DNA of 52,640 bases from Brevibacterium sp. p3-SID960 (GTDB taxonomy: Bacteria > Actinomycetota > Actinomycetes > Actinomycetales > Brevibacteriaceae): positions 1-52,640 of the forward strand of contig NZ_JALXKS010000017.1 of the NCBI RefSeq assembly GCF_025144725.1. The letters are read 5' to 3'. Numbering within the stretch: position 1 is the stretch's first letter; every line of letters starts with the position of its first letter. Made by a program: the position numbers and the translations under genes. The notes beneath the pieces were generated by a model that was not told the origin of the DNA, did no database searches, and was given only the letters and a program-made list of their open reading frames with translations. Positions 16,032 through 25,908 of the stretch are shown in pieces.

Positions 16032-17213
16032 ATGAGCGAACTCGCCAGCCAGACGCCCCTCGGACCGGATCCCAGCACCCGGATCATGCACGTTCTCGAC
16101 ACTGCCGATTCCGTCGTCGTCGAGATGGCCCGCGAGACCATCGCCCGCCACCTGCAAGCCGGCTACCCGACTGCCGTCGCCGCCCGCCGATCCGTGTTCG
16201 ACACGCTCGGCCTCGACACCGCTGACCCGCTGCTCGTCCACATCGAGATCGGCGCGGTGCGCGGCATCCGCGTCTCCGACGCCTCGCACGCCTTCACGCT
16301 GCACAAGTACTACCGGCACGTCGATCTCGTCCACGCCCACGGTCTGCACGCCGGTGCGCTGGCCGGTCTCGCCCTGACCGGCCTGCCGCAGCGGATGCAC
16401 CCGGCGATCATCACCACCGTCGAGCGCTTCGACGAGTCCAGCACCGTCGACACGCTGCTGGCCCGCACCGTTGCCCGCACCTCGACAGCCGTGCTCGGCA
16501 CCACCGACCCGGTCTGCGAGTACTTCGCCGACCTCGAGGTCCCGGTCACCGAACGCGCCCCGCTGCTGCGCCCCGACCTCGACCCGCGGGGCGACCTGCA
16601 GACGGCGATCACCCGCGACCGCAGACGCGTGCGCCGCGACCTCGACGTGCCTGCCGGCTACTGGCTCATCGCCAGCCCGATCGAGATGCGCGACGGCACA
16701 GACCTGACCACCGTGCTCGACGCCGCGATCAGGCTGCCGAGCCACCGTGCCGACCGCCGCTGGGTCGTCGCCTTCACCGGCGGGGGAGCAGCCCGCGACC
16801 AGGTCAGCCGCGAGATCGCCAACCGCTTCGACCACATCCGCGTGGCCAGCGAATACTCCGCCGCCGAAGTGGCCGCTGCCGCCGATCTCGTCGTCGCAGC
16901 CGACCGGATGACCGGGCTGAGCACCGAAGGGCTCATGCAGATGCGCAGGCCCGTCATCCACATCGGCCGGGAGCGCGGCGCCCGCATCTGGGGTGATAGC
17001 GTCACCCACGTCGCCGCCGACGACACACCCGGACTGCTGGCCGCCATCGCCGACTACGTCGACAACCCCGCCGCCCGTGCCACCGCAGCAGTGGCAGCCA
17101 AGGACCGGGTCGCCGCCTCCACCAGCGTCGACACCGCCGGGCTGATCCTGCTCGACATCTACGACACGGTGCTCGGCATGCACGCCGGCACCCGCCCGAT
17201 CGAGCGCCGCTGA
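16032..17213 (+). CDS. Degenerate GT-B glycosyltransferase-like protein
   Basis: A 393-residue protein related to GT4 enzymes: it has RIMHVLDTADSVVVEMARE at the N-terminus, DLVHAHGLHAGALAGLAL matching the HAHG motif, and a C-terminal Rossmann half with WVVAFTGGGAARDQV. The position that should carry EX7E reads STEGLMQMRRPVIHIG, with the first Glu but no second one, and the Gly-rich N-terminal loop is absent. It may be inactive or use another mechanism; pairing with the intact glycosyltransferase just upstream is plausible. The 60-bp gap before it contains AGAAAGAG as a weak ribosome-binding site. It ends 57 bp before pyrG. Confidence 0.78.
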   Translation: MSELASQTPLGPDPSTRIMHVLDTADSVVVEMARETIARHLQAGYPTAVAARRSVFDTLGLDTADPLLVHIEIGAVRGIRVSDASHAFTLHKYYRHVDLVHAHGLHAGALAGLALTGLPQRMHPAIITTVERFDESSTVDTLLARTVARTSTAVLGTTDPVCEYFADLEVPVTERAPLLRPDLDPRGDLQTAITRDRRRVRRDLDVPAGYWLIASPIEMRDGTDLTTVLDAAIRLPSHRADRRWVVAFTGGGAARDQVSREIANRFDHIRVASEYSAAEVAAAADLVVAADRMTGLSTEGLMQMRRPVIHIGRERGARIWGDSVTHVAADDTPGLLAAIADYVDNPAARATAAVAAKDRVAASTSVDTAGLILLDIYDTVLGMHAGTRPIERR

Positions 17214-17229
17214 CGTCTGTCGCCTCCCT

Positions 17230-18937
<1,708 letters not shown>

Positions 18938-18938
<1 letters not shown>

Positions 18939-19675
18939 TGCACGCACGACACACCAGCTCGGCGGCCGAAGCGCTGACCGCCGGGCAGCACCCGGCAGGC
19001 GAGCTGCGCGACGAGTTCGCACCCGCCGAGGTGACCGCGAGCGAAACCGCCTTCCGCGGCTACGTATGGGATGTGCGGCGCGAGACCTTCTCCGTACCCG
19101 AATCCGAGGAGCCGCTGACCCGCGACTTCGTCCAGCACACCGGGGCCGTCGCGATCGCTGCGATCGATGCCCGGGACCGGATCCTGCTCATCCAGCAGTA
19201 CCGGCACCCGGTGCTGTGCCGGGACTGGGAGATTCCAGCTGGCCTGCTCGACGTGCCCGGCGAGGAACCGCTGCACGCCGCGCAGCGCGAACTCGGTGAG
19301 GAAGCAGACCTGCACGCAGGACAGTGGCGCCTGCTCGCCGATCAGCTCTCAACCCCCGGAGGTGTCAGCGAGACGCTGCGGATCTTCACCGCCCGCGACC
19401 TCTGCGCCGTCCCGGAAGCCGAACGCCACCTGCGCGACGGGGAGGAGAACGGCATCGTGCCCGTCTGGATCCCGCTGACCGAAGCTGTCGAGGCGGTGCT
19501 GGCCGGACGCATCACCAACGGCACCGCAGCTCTGGCGATCCTCCACGCCGAACATGCCCGCACCCGCGGCTGGGAGAACATGCGTCCAGCCGACGAACCG
19601 TGGCCGGCCAGAGACGTGCAGCTGCGCGCTCGCGGCCCCCGCGCCCGAACCGGGCCCGTCGCCGACGGACCCTGA
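18938..19675 (+). CDS. NUDIX hydrolase, ADP-ribose pyrophosphatase type
   Basis: A 245-residue NUDIX protein. After an N-terminal beta domain, the NUDIX box reads GLLDVPGEEPLHAAQRELGEEADL, with the metal-binding Glu residues in RELGEE. The canonical Gly near the box end is Asp here. The upstream AIAAIDARDRILLIQQYRHPV segment is typical of ADP-ribose pyrophosphatases. The C-terminal ~25 residues (RARGPRARTGP...) are probably disordered. It lies between pyrG and xerD and overlaps each by one base, the order known from M. tuberculosis (Rv1699-Rv1701, from memory). Confidence 0.92.
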
Positions 19676-20637
19676 TGGCTCGCCACGCAGCCGAACTGCT
19701 GCCCGAGGCGCCGGCCAGGCTCGGCGACCCGGTCCGCGACTACCTCGCTCACCTGCAGCTCGAACGCGGCCTGTCGCACAACACGCTCGACGCCTACGCC
19801 CGCGACCTCGCCCGGCTGCTCACCTGGCTCGACGACCAGCAGATCCGCGACCTCACCGCCGTCACCGGCGCTGATCTGGAGACCTTCCTCGTATACATCG
19901 CCGACACCGGCCTGTCGGTGCGCTCCCGCGCCCGGCTGACCGTGGCGATCCGGCGGCTCTTCGGCTTCCTCCATGCCGAAGGTCGAGTCCCCGACGACCC
20001 GGCCGCTGAGATCTCCCCGCCCCGGGACGTCGACTCGCTGCCGCATGCGCTGACCATCGCCGAGGTCGAACGGCTGCTCGCCGCCTGCGCCGGAGACGAA
20101 CCGGTCCAGCTGCGGGCACGGGCCCTGCTGGAGTTCCTCTATGCCACCGGCGCGCGCATCAGCGAGGCGATCGGTGTCGACATCGACGACATCGACCTCG
20201 AATCCCGAATCGTGCGCCTGTACGGCAAGGGCAGCAAGGAGCGCCTCGTGCCGCTGGGCTCACACGCCTCCGAGGCGCTCGAAGCCTGGCTTGTGCGCGC
20301 CCGGCCGGACATGACCGCCCGCGTCGGCACCGGCCAGCAGCCCGGCCGCCAGGGCGCCGGCGCCGTGTTCGTCAACCAGCGCGGCGGCAGGCTCAGCCGC
20401 CAATCCGCGTGGCAGACCATCAAGACCGCCGCCCAGCATGCCGGCCTCGACGACGACATCAGCCCGCACTCACTGCGCCACTCATTCGCCACCCACCTGC
20501 TCGAAGGCGGCGCCGACATCCGGGTCGTGCAGGAGCTGCTCGGTCACGCCGCCGTGACGACCACCCAGATCTACACGCGGGTGACGAGCCAGACCCTGCG
20601 CGAGGTCTACGCCACCACCCACCCGCGGGCCCACTGA
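19675..20637 (+). CDS. xerD: Site-specific tyrosine recombinase XerD
   Basis: A 320-residue recombinase for resolving chromosome dimers at dif. The SAM-like N-terminal domain (YLAHLQLERGLSHNTLDAYARDL) binds DNA. The catalytic set is complete: Arg in TGARISE, Lys in GKGSKERLVPLG, HSLRHSFATHLL (HxxR), His in LLGHAAVTTTQIYT, and the nucleophile Tyr300. The start at 19675 (MARHAAELL...) overlaps the NUDIX stop by one base. Longer readings of this frame upstream lie inside the NUDIX gene. Confidence 0.95.
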   Translation: MARHAAELLPEAPARLGDPVRDYLAHLQLERGLSHNTLDAYARDLARLLTWLDDQQIRDLTAVTGADLETFLVYIADTGLSVRSRARLTVAIRRLFGFLHAEGRVPDDPAAEISPPRDVDSLPHALTIAEVERLLAACAGDEPVQLRARALLEFLYATGARISEAIGVDIDDIDLESRIVRLYGKGSKERLVPLGSHASEALEAWLVRARPDMTARVGTGQQPGRQGAGAVFVNQRGGRLSRQSAWQTIKTAAQHAGLDDDISPHSLRHSFATHLLEGGADIRVVQELLGHAAVTTTQIYTRVTSQTLREVYATTHPRAH

Positions 20638-20653
20638 ACCGGCGCGCAGCCCA

Positions 20654-20669
20654 GCCTGCGGCGGCAGGC
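20654..20669 (+). terminator. Weak hairpin after xerD
   Basis: GCCTGC and GCAGGC pair around a 4-nt loop, 16 bp past the xerD stop. It is short and has no T-tract; it could attenuate read-through into parA. Confidence 0.35.
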
Positions 20670-20702
20670 GCGGTGGAGCGGCGAAACTGCCGGTGCGCAC
20701 GA

Positions 20703-20708
20703 TAAGCT
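20703..20708 (+). promoter_or_regulatory. Candidate -10 TAAGCT of the parA-scpA-scpB operon
   Basis: TAAGCT lies 31 nt before the parA GTG, leaving room for the AAAGGTGAG ribosome-binding site. The -35 region is not clear. Confidence 0.3.
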
Positions 20709-20739
20709 GAACACATCCGAGACGAAAGGTGAGACTGGC

Positions 20740-21621
20740 GTGGCTGATTCGCAGCAGAAGCTGGACATCCCAGATGCCGAGGTGATGGGCCCGACCGGGC
20801 GACCGCAGGTCGAGTACCCTGAACCGCCGCCGCTCGACGGGCACGGCCCAGCACGGATCATCGCGATGGTGAACCAGAAGGGCGGCGTCGGCAAGACGAC
20901 CTCGTCGATCAACCTCGGAGCGGCGCTGGCCGACTACGGTCGCCGTGTGCTGCTTGTCGACTTCGACCCGCAGGGCGCACTCTCCGTCGGGCTCGGCCTC
21001 AACCCGCACGATCTCGAGCGCAGCGTGTACAACGTGCTGATGAACTCCCGCCTCGACCCGCACGAGGTCATCGAGCCCTCCAATGTCGAAGGCATCGACA
21101 TCCTGCCGGCCAATATCGACCTCTCGGCTGCCGAAGTGCAGCTCGTCGGCGAAGTCGCCCGCGAACAGGTTCTCGCCCGCGCCCTGGCCAAGGTCGCCGA
21201 TGAGTACGACGTCATCCTCATCGACTGCCAGCCCTCGCTCGGCCTGCTGACCGTCAACGCGCTCACCGCCGCCCATGGCGTCATCATCCCGTTGGAGACC
21301 GAGTTCTTCGCCCTGCGCGGCGTCGCCCTGCTCGTCGAGACGATCGAGAAGGTCCAGGACCGCCTCAACCCCGGCCTGGAGATCGACGGCATCCTCGCCA
21401 CGATGTTCGACGGGCGCACGCTGCACGCCAAGGAGGTCATCGCCCGGGTCGTCGAGGCCTTCGGAGACCGGGTCTTCGACACCGTCATCAGCCGCACTGT
21501 GAAGTTCCCCGACGCATCGGTGGCAGCCGAGCCGATCATCTCGTTCGCCCCCACCCACACCGGAGCACAGGCCTACCGTCAGCTGGCATGCGAGCTCGTC
21601 GCCCGTGGGGGAGCACCCTGA
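20740..21621 (+). CDS. ParA/Soj-family ATPase (orphan, linked to ScpAB)
   Basis: A 293-residue P-loop ATPase with the deviant Walker A KGGVGKTTSSINLGAAL at about residue 47, the LLVDFDPQGALSVGLG switch I region, and DVILIDCQPSLGLLTVNAL as Walker B. The N-terminal ~35 residues are a flexible extension. No ParB or parS-like gene is nearby; the partner genes are scpA and scpB, a link that is widespread in actinobacteria. The probable role is chromosome organisation or segregation together with condensin. GTG start with AAAGGTGAG upstream. The ORF overlaps the scpA frame at its 3' end. Confidence 0.93.
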   Translation: MADSQQKLDIPDAEVMGPTGRPQVEYPEPPPLDGHGPARIIAMVNQKGGVGKTTSSINLGAALADYGRRVLLVDFDPQGALSVGLGLNPHDLERSVYNVLMNSRLDPHEVIEPSNVEGIDILPANIDLSAAEVQLVGEVAREQVLARALAKVADEYDVILIDCQPSLGLLTVNALTAAHGVIIPLETEFFALRGVALLVETIEKVQDRLNPGLEIDGILATMFDGRTLHAKEVIARVVEAFGDRVFDTVISRTVKFPDASVAAEPIISFAPTHTGAQAYRQLACELVARGGAP

Positions 21622-22523
21622 GCCCAGCGACGACCACGGCACAGCAGGACGCCTCGGCCCCGGCCACCAGCGATGCCGAGAGCAGCGGAGCCGCCGGGCA
21701 GCACGAGTCCGGCGGCTTCGTCGTCAGGCTGGAGAACTTCTCCGGTCCCTTCGACCTGCTGCTCGGGCTCATCTCCAAGCGCAAGCTCGACATCACCGAT
21801 GTCGCCCTGGCAGAAGTGACCGACGAGTTCATCGCCTACGTCGCCGCGCTGCGCGAAGAGCAGAGCCTCGAGGAGCTGTCGAACTTCCTGCTCGTGGCAG
21901 CGACCCTGCTCGACCTCAAGACCGCCCGGCTGCTGCCGCGCGGCGACGTCGACGACGAACTCGACTTAGAGCTGCTCGAAGCCCGCGACCTGCTCTTCGC
22001 CCGGCTGTTGCAGTACCGTGCCTACAAGGCCGTCTCCGCCGTCCTCGCCGAGCAGATGGCCCACGCCGCCACCCGCACCGCCCGCTCAGTGCCGCTGGAA
22101 GACGGGCTGCGCGACATCCTGCCGCCCCTGGAGATCACCGCCACCCCGCAGGTCCTGGCAGCGATCTACGCGACCGTCCTGCAGCGCGACCACACCCCGC
22201 CGACGGTGAGCACCGACCACCTGCACCTGCCCCAGATCAGCGTCGCCGAACAGCGCACCGTGGTCCTCACCCGCCTCGGCCAGCACGGCCGGCTGACTTT
22301 CTCCGACCTCATCGCCGATGCCGAGAGCACCCTTGTCGTCGTCGCCCGGTTCCTGGCACTGCTCGAGCTCTTCAAAGCCGGGATGTGCGACTTCGACCAG
22401 CCCGCCCCGCTCGGCGAGCTCACCGTTGTGTCCGCCGAAGCCGAGGACCTGGCGACCATCGCACTGCCCGACACCGACGAATGGGACGCCCCGACGCCAC
22501 CCGATGACGAGGAGCCGACATGA
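21588..22523 (+). CDS. scpA: Segregation and condensation protein A
   Basis: Kleisin subunit of the SMC-ScpAB condensin. The core begins at FVVRLENFSGPFDLLLGLISKRKLDITDVALAEVTDEFI, the ScpA N-terminal helix bundle that contacts SMC, followed by LLVAATLLDLKTARLLPR; the winged-helix C-terminus ends before an acidic tail. At 311 residues it is normal to slightly long. The only ATG/GTG/TTG before the core is the ATG at 21588, which overlaps parA by 34 bp and has no good ribosome-binding site. A CTG at 21618, overlapping the parA stop and preceded by GGGGGAG, is a serious alternative. It is coupled to scpB by ATGA. Confidence 0.9.
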   Translation: MRARRPWGSTLSPATTTAQQDASAPATSDAESSGAAGQHESGGFVVRLENFSGPFDLLLGLISKRKLDITDVALAEVTDEFIAYVAALREEQSLEELSNFLLVAATLLDLKTARLLPRGDVDDELDLELLEARDLLFARLLQYRAYKAVSAVLAEQMAHAATRTARSVPLEDGLRDILPPLEITATPQVLAAIYATVLQRDHTPPTVSTDHLHLPQISVAEQRTVVLTRLGQHGRLTFSDLIADAESTLVVVARFLALLELFKAGMCDFDQPAPLGELTVVSAEAEDLATIALPDTDEWDAPTPPDDEEPT

Positions 22524-23230
22524 GCGAGCAGCACACCCTGCAGGGCGGGGGACCGGCCGCAGCGCGGGGCGGGGAACCAGCCGCGCCACAGGGCGAGGAC
22601 ACGCTGCTGGCCGGGATCGAAGCCGTGCTCATGATCGCCGACGCCCCCGTCACCGCCGAAGCGCTGGCGGTCAGCCTCGGTATCGACACCGGCGCCGCCA
22701 TCGCCGCCTGCCGGCAGCTGCAGGCCGACTACGACGGACGGCAGCCGGGCACCCGGCGACGCGGCTTCGAACTGCGTGAGGCCTCCGGCGGCTGGCGGAT
22801 CTACTCGCGCAGCGACTACCACGACCTCGTCTCCGACTTCCTCACCGCAGGCCAGACCGCCACCCTGTCCCAGGCGGCCTTGGAGACCCTGGCCGTCATC
22901 GCCTACCGGCAGCCGGTCACCCGCGCACGGATCTCCGCGATCCGCGGCGTCAACGTCGACGGCGTCGTGCGCACCCTGCTCATGCGCGGGCTCATCGTCG
23001 AAGCCGGCACCGAGGAGGTCACCGGCGCACGCCAGTTCACCACCACCGGCCAGTTCCTCGAAAGCCTCGGCATCGACAGCCTCGACGAACTGCCGGACAT
23101 CGCACCTTTCCTGCCCCCAGACGACGACGTGGCCACCGGCGACGACATCGACCTCGACGCAGACGCCGACGAACCGGCAGCACCGGCCGAGGTCGGCCTG
23201 GAAGCCAGCGGTGAGCCCGCCGGCACCTGA
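22520..23230 (+). CDS. scpB: Segregation and condensation protein B
   Basis: Double winged-helix kite protein of 236 residues that binds ScpA. The family pattern is clear: EAVLMIADAPVTAEALAVSLG, LREASGGWRIYSR, ALETLAVIAYRQPVTRARISAIRGV and TGRARQF-like (EVTGARQFTTTGQFLESLGI). The N-terminus (about 30 residues) and the acidic C-terminal tail are disordered extras. Starts within the ATGA overlap with scpA. Confidence 0.93.
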   Translation: MSEQHTLQGGGPAAARGGEPAAPQGEDTLLAGIEAVLMIADAPVTAEALAVSLGIDTGAAIAACRQLQADYDGRQPGTRRRGFELREASGGWRIYSRSDYHDLVSDFLTAGQTATLSQAALETLAVIAYRQPVTRARISAIRGVNVDGVVRTLLMRGLIVEAGTEEVTGARQFTTTGQFLESLGIDSLDELPDIAPFLPPDDDVATGDDIDLDADADEPAAPAEVGLEASGEPAGT

Positions 23231-23303
23231 GCGGCAGCACGACCCGCAGCCACACCTCGTGCCCGGTTCGGCAACCACGTGCGGGTTTGAGACAATGACC
23301 CCT

Positions 23304-24149
23304 ATGACTCGCAGCAATCCTCGCGGACCCGGTCACCGGTCCAACCGCCCGACCCGCCGACAGCGCAGCCACGCGCAGCGCACCGCCCAGCAGAGCGCCT
23401 CGGCGGCCAGTGCCGTCCACCAGCCAGACGGTGTGCGCCTGCAGAAGGTCCTCGCCGATGCCGGCCTCGGCTCCCGGCGCGCCTGCGAGCAGCTCATCGC
23501 CGATGCCCGCGTCGAAGTCGACGGGCAGATCGTGACCGAACTCGGAACCCGCATCGACCCGGAGATCCAGACCGTCCACGTCGACTCGATGCGCATCGTC
23601 ACCGCCCCCGACCGCGTCTACCTCGCCTTCAACAAGCCCTCCGGAGTCGTCTCGACGATGGACGACCCCGAAGGCCGGCCGAGCCTGGCTGAGTACCTGC
23701 GCGACCGGCCCGAACGGCTCTTCCACGTCGGCCGACTCGACGCCGAGACCGAGGGGCTGCTGCTCATCACCAACGACGGGGAGCTGTCCAACCGCCTGAC
23801 CCACCCGTCCTATGAGATCCCCAAGACCTACCTCGCCCAGGTGCGCGGCCCGGTTGCCAAGGACGTCGGCGCCCGGCTGCGCGAGGGCATCGAACTCGAC
23901 GACGGTATCGCCCGGGTCGACTCCTTCAGACTCATCGACTCAACCCCCGGACGCGCGCTCGTCGAACTCGTCCTCCACGAAGGCCGCAACCGGATCGTGC
24001 GCCGCCTGCTCGACGCCGTCGGCAACCCCGTCGACCGGCTCGTGCGCACCCACTTCGGCCCGATCGCCCTGGCCGAACAGCGCCAGGGCAAGGTCCGCGA
24101 CCTGCGCCCCGACGAGATCGGCGAGCTCATGCAGGCGGTCGGTCTGTGA
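23304..24149 (+). CDS. rluB: 23S rRNA pseudouridine synthase, RluB family
   Basis: A 281-residue enzyme. A basic, Ser/Arg-rich head (residues 1-35) is followed by an S4 domain (RLQKVLADAGLGSRRACEQLI...VEVDG) and the pseudouridine synthase core with the catalytic Asp in GRLDAETEGLLLITNDGELSNRLTHP. RluB-type enzymes modify the peptidyl-transferase region of 23S rRNA. The frame is open far upstream into scpB, but the ATG at 23304 is in the 73-bp gap, with the -10-like GACAAT 7 nt before it and no Shine-Dalgarno sequence, so a leaderless start is likely. GTGA overlap with the next gene. Confidence 0.93.
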   Translation: MTRSNPRGPGHRSNRPTRRQRSHAQRTAQQSASAASAVHQPDGVRLQKVLADAGLGSRRACEQLIADARVEVDGQIVTELGTRIDPEIQTVHVDSMRIVTAPDRVYLAFNKPSGVVSTMDDPEGRPSLAEYLRDRPERLFHVGRLDAETEGLLLITNDGELSNRLTHPSYEIPKTYLAQVRGPVAKDVGARLREGIELDDGIARVDSFRLIDSTPGRALVELVLHEGRNRIVRRLLDAVGNPVDRLVRTHFGPIALAEQRQGKVRDLRPDEIGELMQAVGL

Positions 24150-25246
24150 GCCAGACGATGCGCGTGCACATCGTCGGCACCGGCCTGCTCGGCACCTCAC
24201 TGGGACTCGCGCTCACCGGTGCCGGCCACGCGGTGACGCTCGCCGACCTGTCACCGACCGCCCAGCGGCTGGCCTCCGACCTCGGTGCCGGCACCGTCGG
24301 CGAACCTGAGGCCACCGATGTGGTCATCGTCGCCACCCCGCCCGACGTGGCCGGACAGGCGATCCTCACCGCACTCGACCGGTTCCCCGGGGCGACCGTG
24401 ACCGATGTCGCCAGTGTTAAGACCGTGCTGCTGCACGAGGTGCGCGGCGCCTGCGCACCCGGTGACCTCGACCGCTACATCGGCTCCCATCCGATGGCTG
24501 GCCGCGAGAAGTCCGGAGCGATCGCCGCCCGCGACGACCTGTTCGTCGGCCGGCCCTGGGTGGTGTGCTCCGATGACGACACCCCGGCTGAGCGCCTCGC
24601 CCAGATCGTCGCGCTGGCCACTGACGTCGGTGCGGCCGTCGTCCACCTCGATCCGGAGTTCCACGACTCCTCAGTCGCCCGCGTCTCGCACGCCCCGCAG
24701 GTGATGGCCAGCCTCATGGCCGCCCAGCTCGTCGACATGCCGCCGGACGGAGTGGCACTGGCCGGGCAGGGACTGCGCGACGTCACCCGCATCGCCGCTT
24801 CCGACGCCAGCCTGTGGACCCAGATCCTGGCGGGCAACGCCGCCGAGGTCCGCGACGTGCTCACCGCAATCCGGGCAGACCTCGACACCCTCATCAGCGC
24901 CCTCGACCTGGAACCGGGATCGATCGCGACGATCGCGCAGACGATCACCGCCGGCAACGACGGCTACGACCGGATCCCCGGCAAGCACGGCCAGGCACCG
25001 CAGAAGTACGCCGAGATCACCGTCCTCATCGACGACACCCCCGGTATGCTCGGCAAGCTCTTCGCCGACGTCGGCGAGCTCGGCATCAACATCGAAGACA
25101 TCCGGATCGAGCACGCCACCGGCGTTAAGCTGGGCAGTGTCGAAGTCGCTGTCGTGCCGGCACGCCAGCGCGAACTCGAAGAGGGCCTCACCTCCCGCGG
25201 CTGGTGGGTTCCCGAAGCCGTCATCGAACACGAAGGACAGGAATGA
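24146..25246 (+). CDS. tyrA: Prephenate dehydrogenase
   Basis: Converts prephenate to 4-hydroxyphenylpyruvate in tyrosine synthesis. The NAD(P)-binding motif GTGLLGTSLG is at residues 12-21, and IGSHPMAGREKSGAIAARDDLF carries the substrate-binding His. A C-terminal ACT domain (YAEITVLIDDTPGMLGKLFADVGELGINIEDIRIE) suggests feedback control by tyrosine. At 366 residues it has the usual size for the ACT-containing type. It begins with GTG in the overlap with rluB and ends in an ATGA overlap with cmk; its place between rluB and cmk is common in Micrococcales but not in mycobacteria (from memory). Confidence 0.94.
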   Translation: MSQTMRVHIVGTGLLGTSLGLALTGAGHAVTLADLSPTAQRLASDLGAGTVGEPEATDVVIVATPPDVAGQAILTALDRFPGATVTDVASVKTVLLHEVRGACAPGDLDRYIGSHPMAGREKSGAIAARDDLFVGRPWVVCSDDDTPAERLAQIVALATDVGAAVVHLDPEFHDSSVARVSHAPQVMASLMAAQLVDMPPDGVALAGQGLRDVTRIAASDASLWTQILAGNAAEVRDVLTAIRADLDTLISALDLEPGSIATIAQTITAGNDGYDRIPGKHGQAPQKYAEITVLIDDTPGMLGKLFADVGELGINIEDIRIEHATGVKLGSVEVAVVPARQRELEEGLTSRGWWVPEAVIEHEGQE

Positions 25247-25908
25247 CCGTTATCGCCATCGACGGCCCCAGCGGCGTCGGAAAATCCAGCGTCTCGAAGG
25301 CCGTGGCCGCCCACCTCGGCTACGCCTACCTCGACACCGGGGCGATGTACCGGGCGATGGGCTGGCTGTGCATGACCCGCGGCATCACCGACCCCGGCGA
25401 TGTCGTCGAACTCGTCCGCGGCGCTGACCTGGAGATCTCCACCGACCCGAGCGCCCCGACCGTCGCCGTCGACGGCATCGACGTGACCGAGGAGATCCGC
25501 TCGGCAGAGGTCTCGGCCAGCGTTCAGGTCGTCTCGGCCGTGCCTGAGGCGCGCAGCGAGCTCATCGAGCAGCAGCGGCAGATCATCGCCGCAGCTGAGC
25601 CCGGAATCGTCGTCGAAGGCCGCGACATCACCACCGTGGTCGCCCCCGACGCCCCGGTCCGCATCCTCATGACCGCCGATGATGAGGTGCGCGTGGCCCG
25701 CCGCGCCAGGGAGACCCACGGCAATGCCGACGCCGAGGCGGTGGCTGCCACCCGCGACGTCACCCTCGGCCGCGATGCCAAGGACGCCCAGACGACGAGC
25801 TTCCTCACCGCCGCAGACGGCGTGCACACACTCGACACCACCCACATCGATTTCGACCAGTCGGTCGGCGCAGTCCTCGCACTCGTCGCCGCCGCACAGA
25901 AAGCCTGA
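25243..25908 (+). CDS. cmk: Cytidylate kinase
   Basis: Phosphorylates CMP and dCMP. The P-loop [16 protein letters not shown] begins at residue 4, and [14 protein letters not shown] is the CMP-binding segment. [22 protein letters not shown] and the RD.[16 protein letters not shown] motif lie in the C-terminal part. It is 221 residues long. The start at 25243 is fixed by the ATGA overlap with tyrA; the stop overlaps der by one base. Separate cmk and der genes, not fused as in some actinobacteria. Confidence 0.95.
   Translation: MTVIAIDGPSGVGKSSVSKAVAAHLGYAYLDTGAMYRAMGWLCMTRGITDPGDVVELVRGADLEISTDPSAPTVAVDGIDVTEEIRSAEVSASVQVVSAVPEARSELIEQQRQIIAAAEPGIVVEGRDITTVVAPDAPVRILMTADDEVRVARRARETHGNADAEAVAATRDVTLGRDAKDAQTTSFLTAADGVHTLDTTHIDFDQSVGAVLALVAAAQKA

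Noticed and set aside
19324..19674. Upstream extension of the xerD frame
   Set aside because: It is Arg/Pro-rich shadow of the NUDIX gene; the recombinase similarity starts after 19675.
22776..23303. Upstream extension of the rluB frame into scpB
   Set aside because: The extension reads as Ser/Pro/Arg shadow of scpB; the S4 domain and a promoter-like element lie after 23290.
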